A DNA stretch of 40,354 nucleotides. Source: an uncultured Prevotellaceae bacterium. GTDB taxonomy: Bacteria; Bacteroidota; Bacteroidia; Bacteroidales; Bacteroidaceae. Numbering within the stretch: the first letter of the stretch is position 1; every line of letters begins with the position of its first letter. Location: NCBI GenBank assembly GCA_902776685.1, contig CACYRB010000013.1:1-40354 (forward strand), given 5' to 3'. Below are positions 39,504-40,354 of this stretch, piece by piece. The translations under genes and the position numbers were made by a program. The notes under the pieces were generated by a model, which made no database searches, was not told the DNA's origin, and saw only the letters and a program-made list of their open reading frames with translations.

Positions 39504-39712
39504 CCGACGGGGCGACAGAATACAGGCAGGGGTGGAGTGAGTAAAGCGAACGAAACCCCTGCAAATGGTATTACCAAAGAGTAAACCCCGAAGGGGTGAC
39601 AGAACAATTTCTCATTCTGCCGCCACCTTCGGGGCTTAATATTATGAATTCCTCATATACAAGGGTTCCGCTGCGCTCCACCCCTGCCTGTATTCTGTCG
39701 CACCTTCAGTGC
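39501..39712. repeat. Empty inverted pair of REP/BIME-like units
   Basis: A forward unit (39501-39605: hairpin gccccgacggggc, stem GCAGGGGT/ACCCCTGC, hairpin ccccgaagggg with TGACAGAA) is followed by an inverted unit (about 39612-39712). The arrangement is that of the RAYT locus at 12860-13586 but with no gene between the units. Confidence 0.85.
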
Positions 39713-39746
39713 TCAAAGAAGTCAACTACTATATTGTTGCCTAAAA

Positions 39747-40262
39747 TTATTCATCTTTCTTTAAAAACTCAGAATACTTGATATTGAATTGGTCGATTTT
39801 TTTAGAAATATTTTCTGATGTTTCGTGCACACTGTTATTAAATGATTGTAGACTCCCAGTAGGATCTGTCGCCATTCTAGAAAAAGAGCTTACTTCGCCA
39901 ATAATCGCAATAAAGTCGTTATAACAATCCTTACGACTATTAGGCGGATTATTCAATTTAGATGTAGCGTCTTCCATTTCTTTTTTATATTTTGAAATGG
40001 AATCGAGTAAGCCTACTTCTTTATATTTCTCAAATAACTCTTTTAGTGCAACATTGAAATCACTACAATACTTTCCACTTGGAGTTTCATGGTCATAAAT
40101 AGCTTTTCTCCATGAGCTTGAAGTTTGACTGCATACTATTTGGCTGGCCATCGTTGTTTTACCCATTGCCAAGTATGCTGCTTGAAGATTCTTGTCAAAC
40201 TTCTTTTCGTTTCCACATGACACAAAGAATATGAGGAAAGATATAATCAAAAAAGGGTTCAT
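39747..40262 (-). CDS. Lipoprotein of unknown function, AT-rich
   Basis: The 171-residue protein starts MNPFLIISFLIFFVSCGNEK with a lipobox Cys at residue 17. The mature part is helical, with four cysteines and segments such as GKYCSDFNVALKELFEKYKEVG and KDCYNDFIAIIGEVSSF. I do not recognise it. The frame opens at 40349, but the upstream 29 residues lack a proper signal and are probably untranslated. The base composition is clearly AT-richer than the rest of the window, and it lies beyond 840 bp of repeats, so it may be acquired. Confidence 0.7.
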   Translation of the reverse strand: MNPFLIISFLIFFVSCGNEKKFDKNLQAAYLAMGKTTMASQIVCSQTSSSWRKAIYDHETPSGKYCSDFNVALKELFEKYKEVGLLDSISKYKKEMEDATSKLNNPPNSRKDCYNDFIAIIGEVSSFSRMATDPTGSLQSFNNSVHETSENISKKIDQFNIKYSEFLKKDE

Positions 40263-40338
40263 CCGACATTTCGAGTGATATATTGACAAGAAAATGAAGA
40301 AAACCGCTGAACATTTTGTATATTTGAATAACCACAAA

Positions 40339-40346
40339 CAAATGTA
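40339..40346 (-). promoter_or_regulatory. -7 box candidate for the terminal lipoprotein gene
   Basis: The minus strand reads TACATTTG, about 75 nt before the start at 40262. The window ends 8 nt further, so the -33 region is missing. Confidence 0.35.
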
Positions 40347-40354
40347 CAAGTATG

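Overview
Organism and origin. From about position 2,300 to the end the window looks like a Prevotella or close Bacteroidales chromosome. Many genes are preceded by the Bacteroidetes -7 box TAnnTTTG instead of a sigma-70 -10 box. Shine-Dalgarno sequences are mostly absent. Typical families are present: DUF4254 with GT9, an S46 dipeptidyl-peptidase, a GH3-like protein, a smalltalk protein, HU-related DNA-binding protein, the acpP-fabF-rnc order, and secreted proteins ending in a YDLQGRKV...GIYIVNGKK-type tail. The first ~2.3 kb is different: classic SD sequences (ggagg, aaggag), a sigma-70-like promoter, and Firmicute-like genes. It joins the Bacteroidales part inside two genes that are both cut, so it is most likely an assembly chimera, or else a very recent rearrangement.

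Layout. 1-2.3 kb: a PLP trans-sulfuration enzyme and a truncated YkvI-like transporter. 2.3-5.8 kb (minus): an envelope set of MsbA-like ABC exporter, LpxL/HtrB-like acyltransferase and a truncated lipopolysaccharide-kinase-like protein. 5.8-6.0 kb: 66-bp structured repeats upstream of msbA. 6.0-10.0 kb (minus): a 1210-residue secreted protein with duplicated modules and a 59-residue peptide gene downstream. 10.2-11.35 kb: UDP-galactopyranose mutase, with a duplicated promoter carried by another copy of the 66-bp repeat. 11.4-12.0 kb: a 22-bp-period palindrome array. 12.0-12.7 kb: hemolysin III. 12.86-13.59 kb: a REP-associated tyrosine transposase between inverted REP-type units. 13.6-15.6 kb: an M15 peptidase / RteC-like operon divergent from HU and smalltalk. 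15.6-18.0 kb: a polysaccharide deacetylase and two lipoproteins. 18.0-22.4 kb: a GH3-like / Ig-like lipoprotein / DUF3108 operon. 22.5-23.9 kb: a GH76-like secreted protein. 24.1-26.8 kb: acpP-fabF-rnc. 27.0-28.9 kb: DUF4254, GT9 and rubredoxin. 29.0-30.5 kb: an acyl-CoA hydrolase/CoA-transferase. 30.9-35.7 kb (minus): CapA, flippase and S46 peptidase. 35.8-36.6 kb: AlkD-like. 36.7-38.9 kb: a VanX-like dipeptidase and a PreA-like dehydrogenase. 38.9-39.75 kb: repeats only. 39.75-40.26 kb: an AT-rich lipoprotein gene.

Working together. Much of the window concerns the envelope: lipid A acylation and flipping, glycan transfer (GT9, Glf, flippase), peptidoglycan trimming (M15, M15D, polysaccharide deacetylase, NlpC/P60-like) and secreted glycan-active proteins. 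The most unusual material is non-coding. There are three separate repeat systems: (i) the 66-bp hairpin unit in front of msbA and glf, whose copies show pair-preserving changes; (ii) a composite element of five palindromes at a 22-bp pitch followed by five heptanucleotides, present twice with identical internal spacing; and (iii) a REP/RAYT system with an empty counterpart at 39.5 kb. Heptanucleotide tracts also supply a start codon (smalltalk) and lie in frame inside a coding tail (the GH76-like gene). No rRNA, tRNA or CRISPR array was seen.
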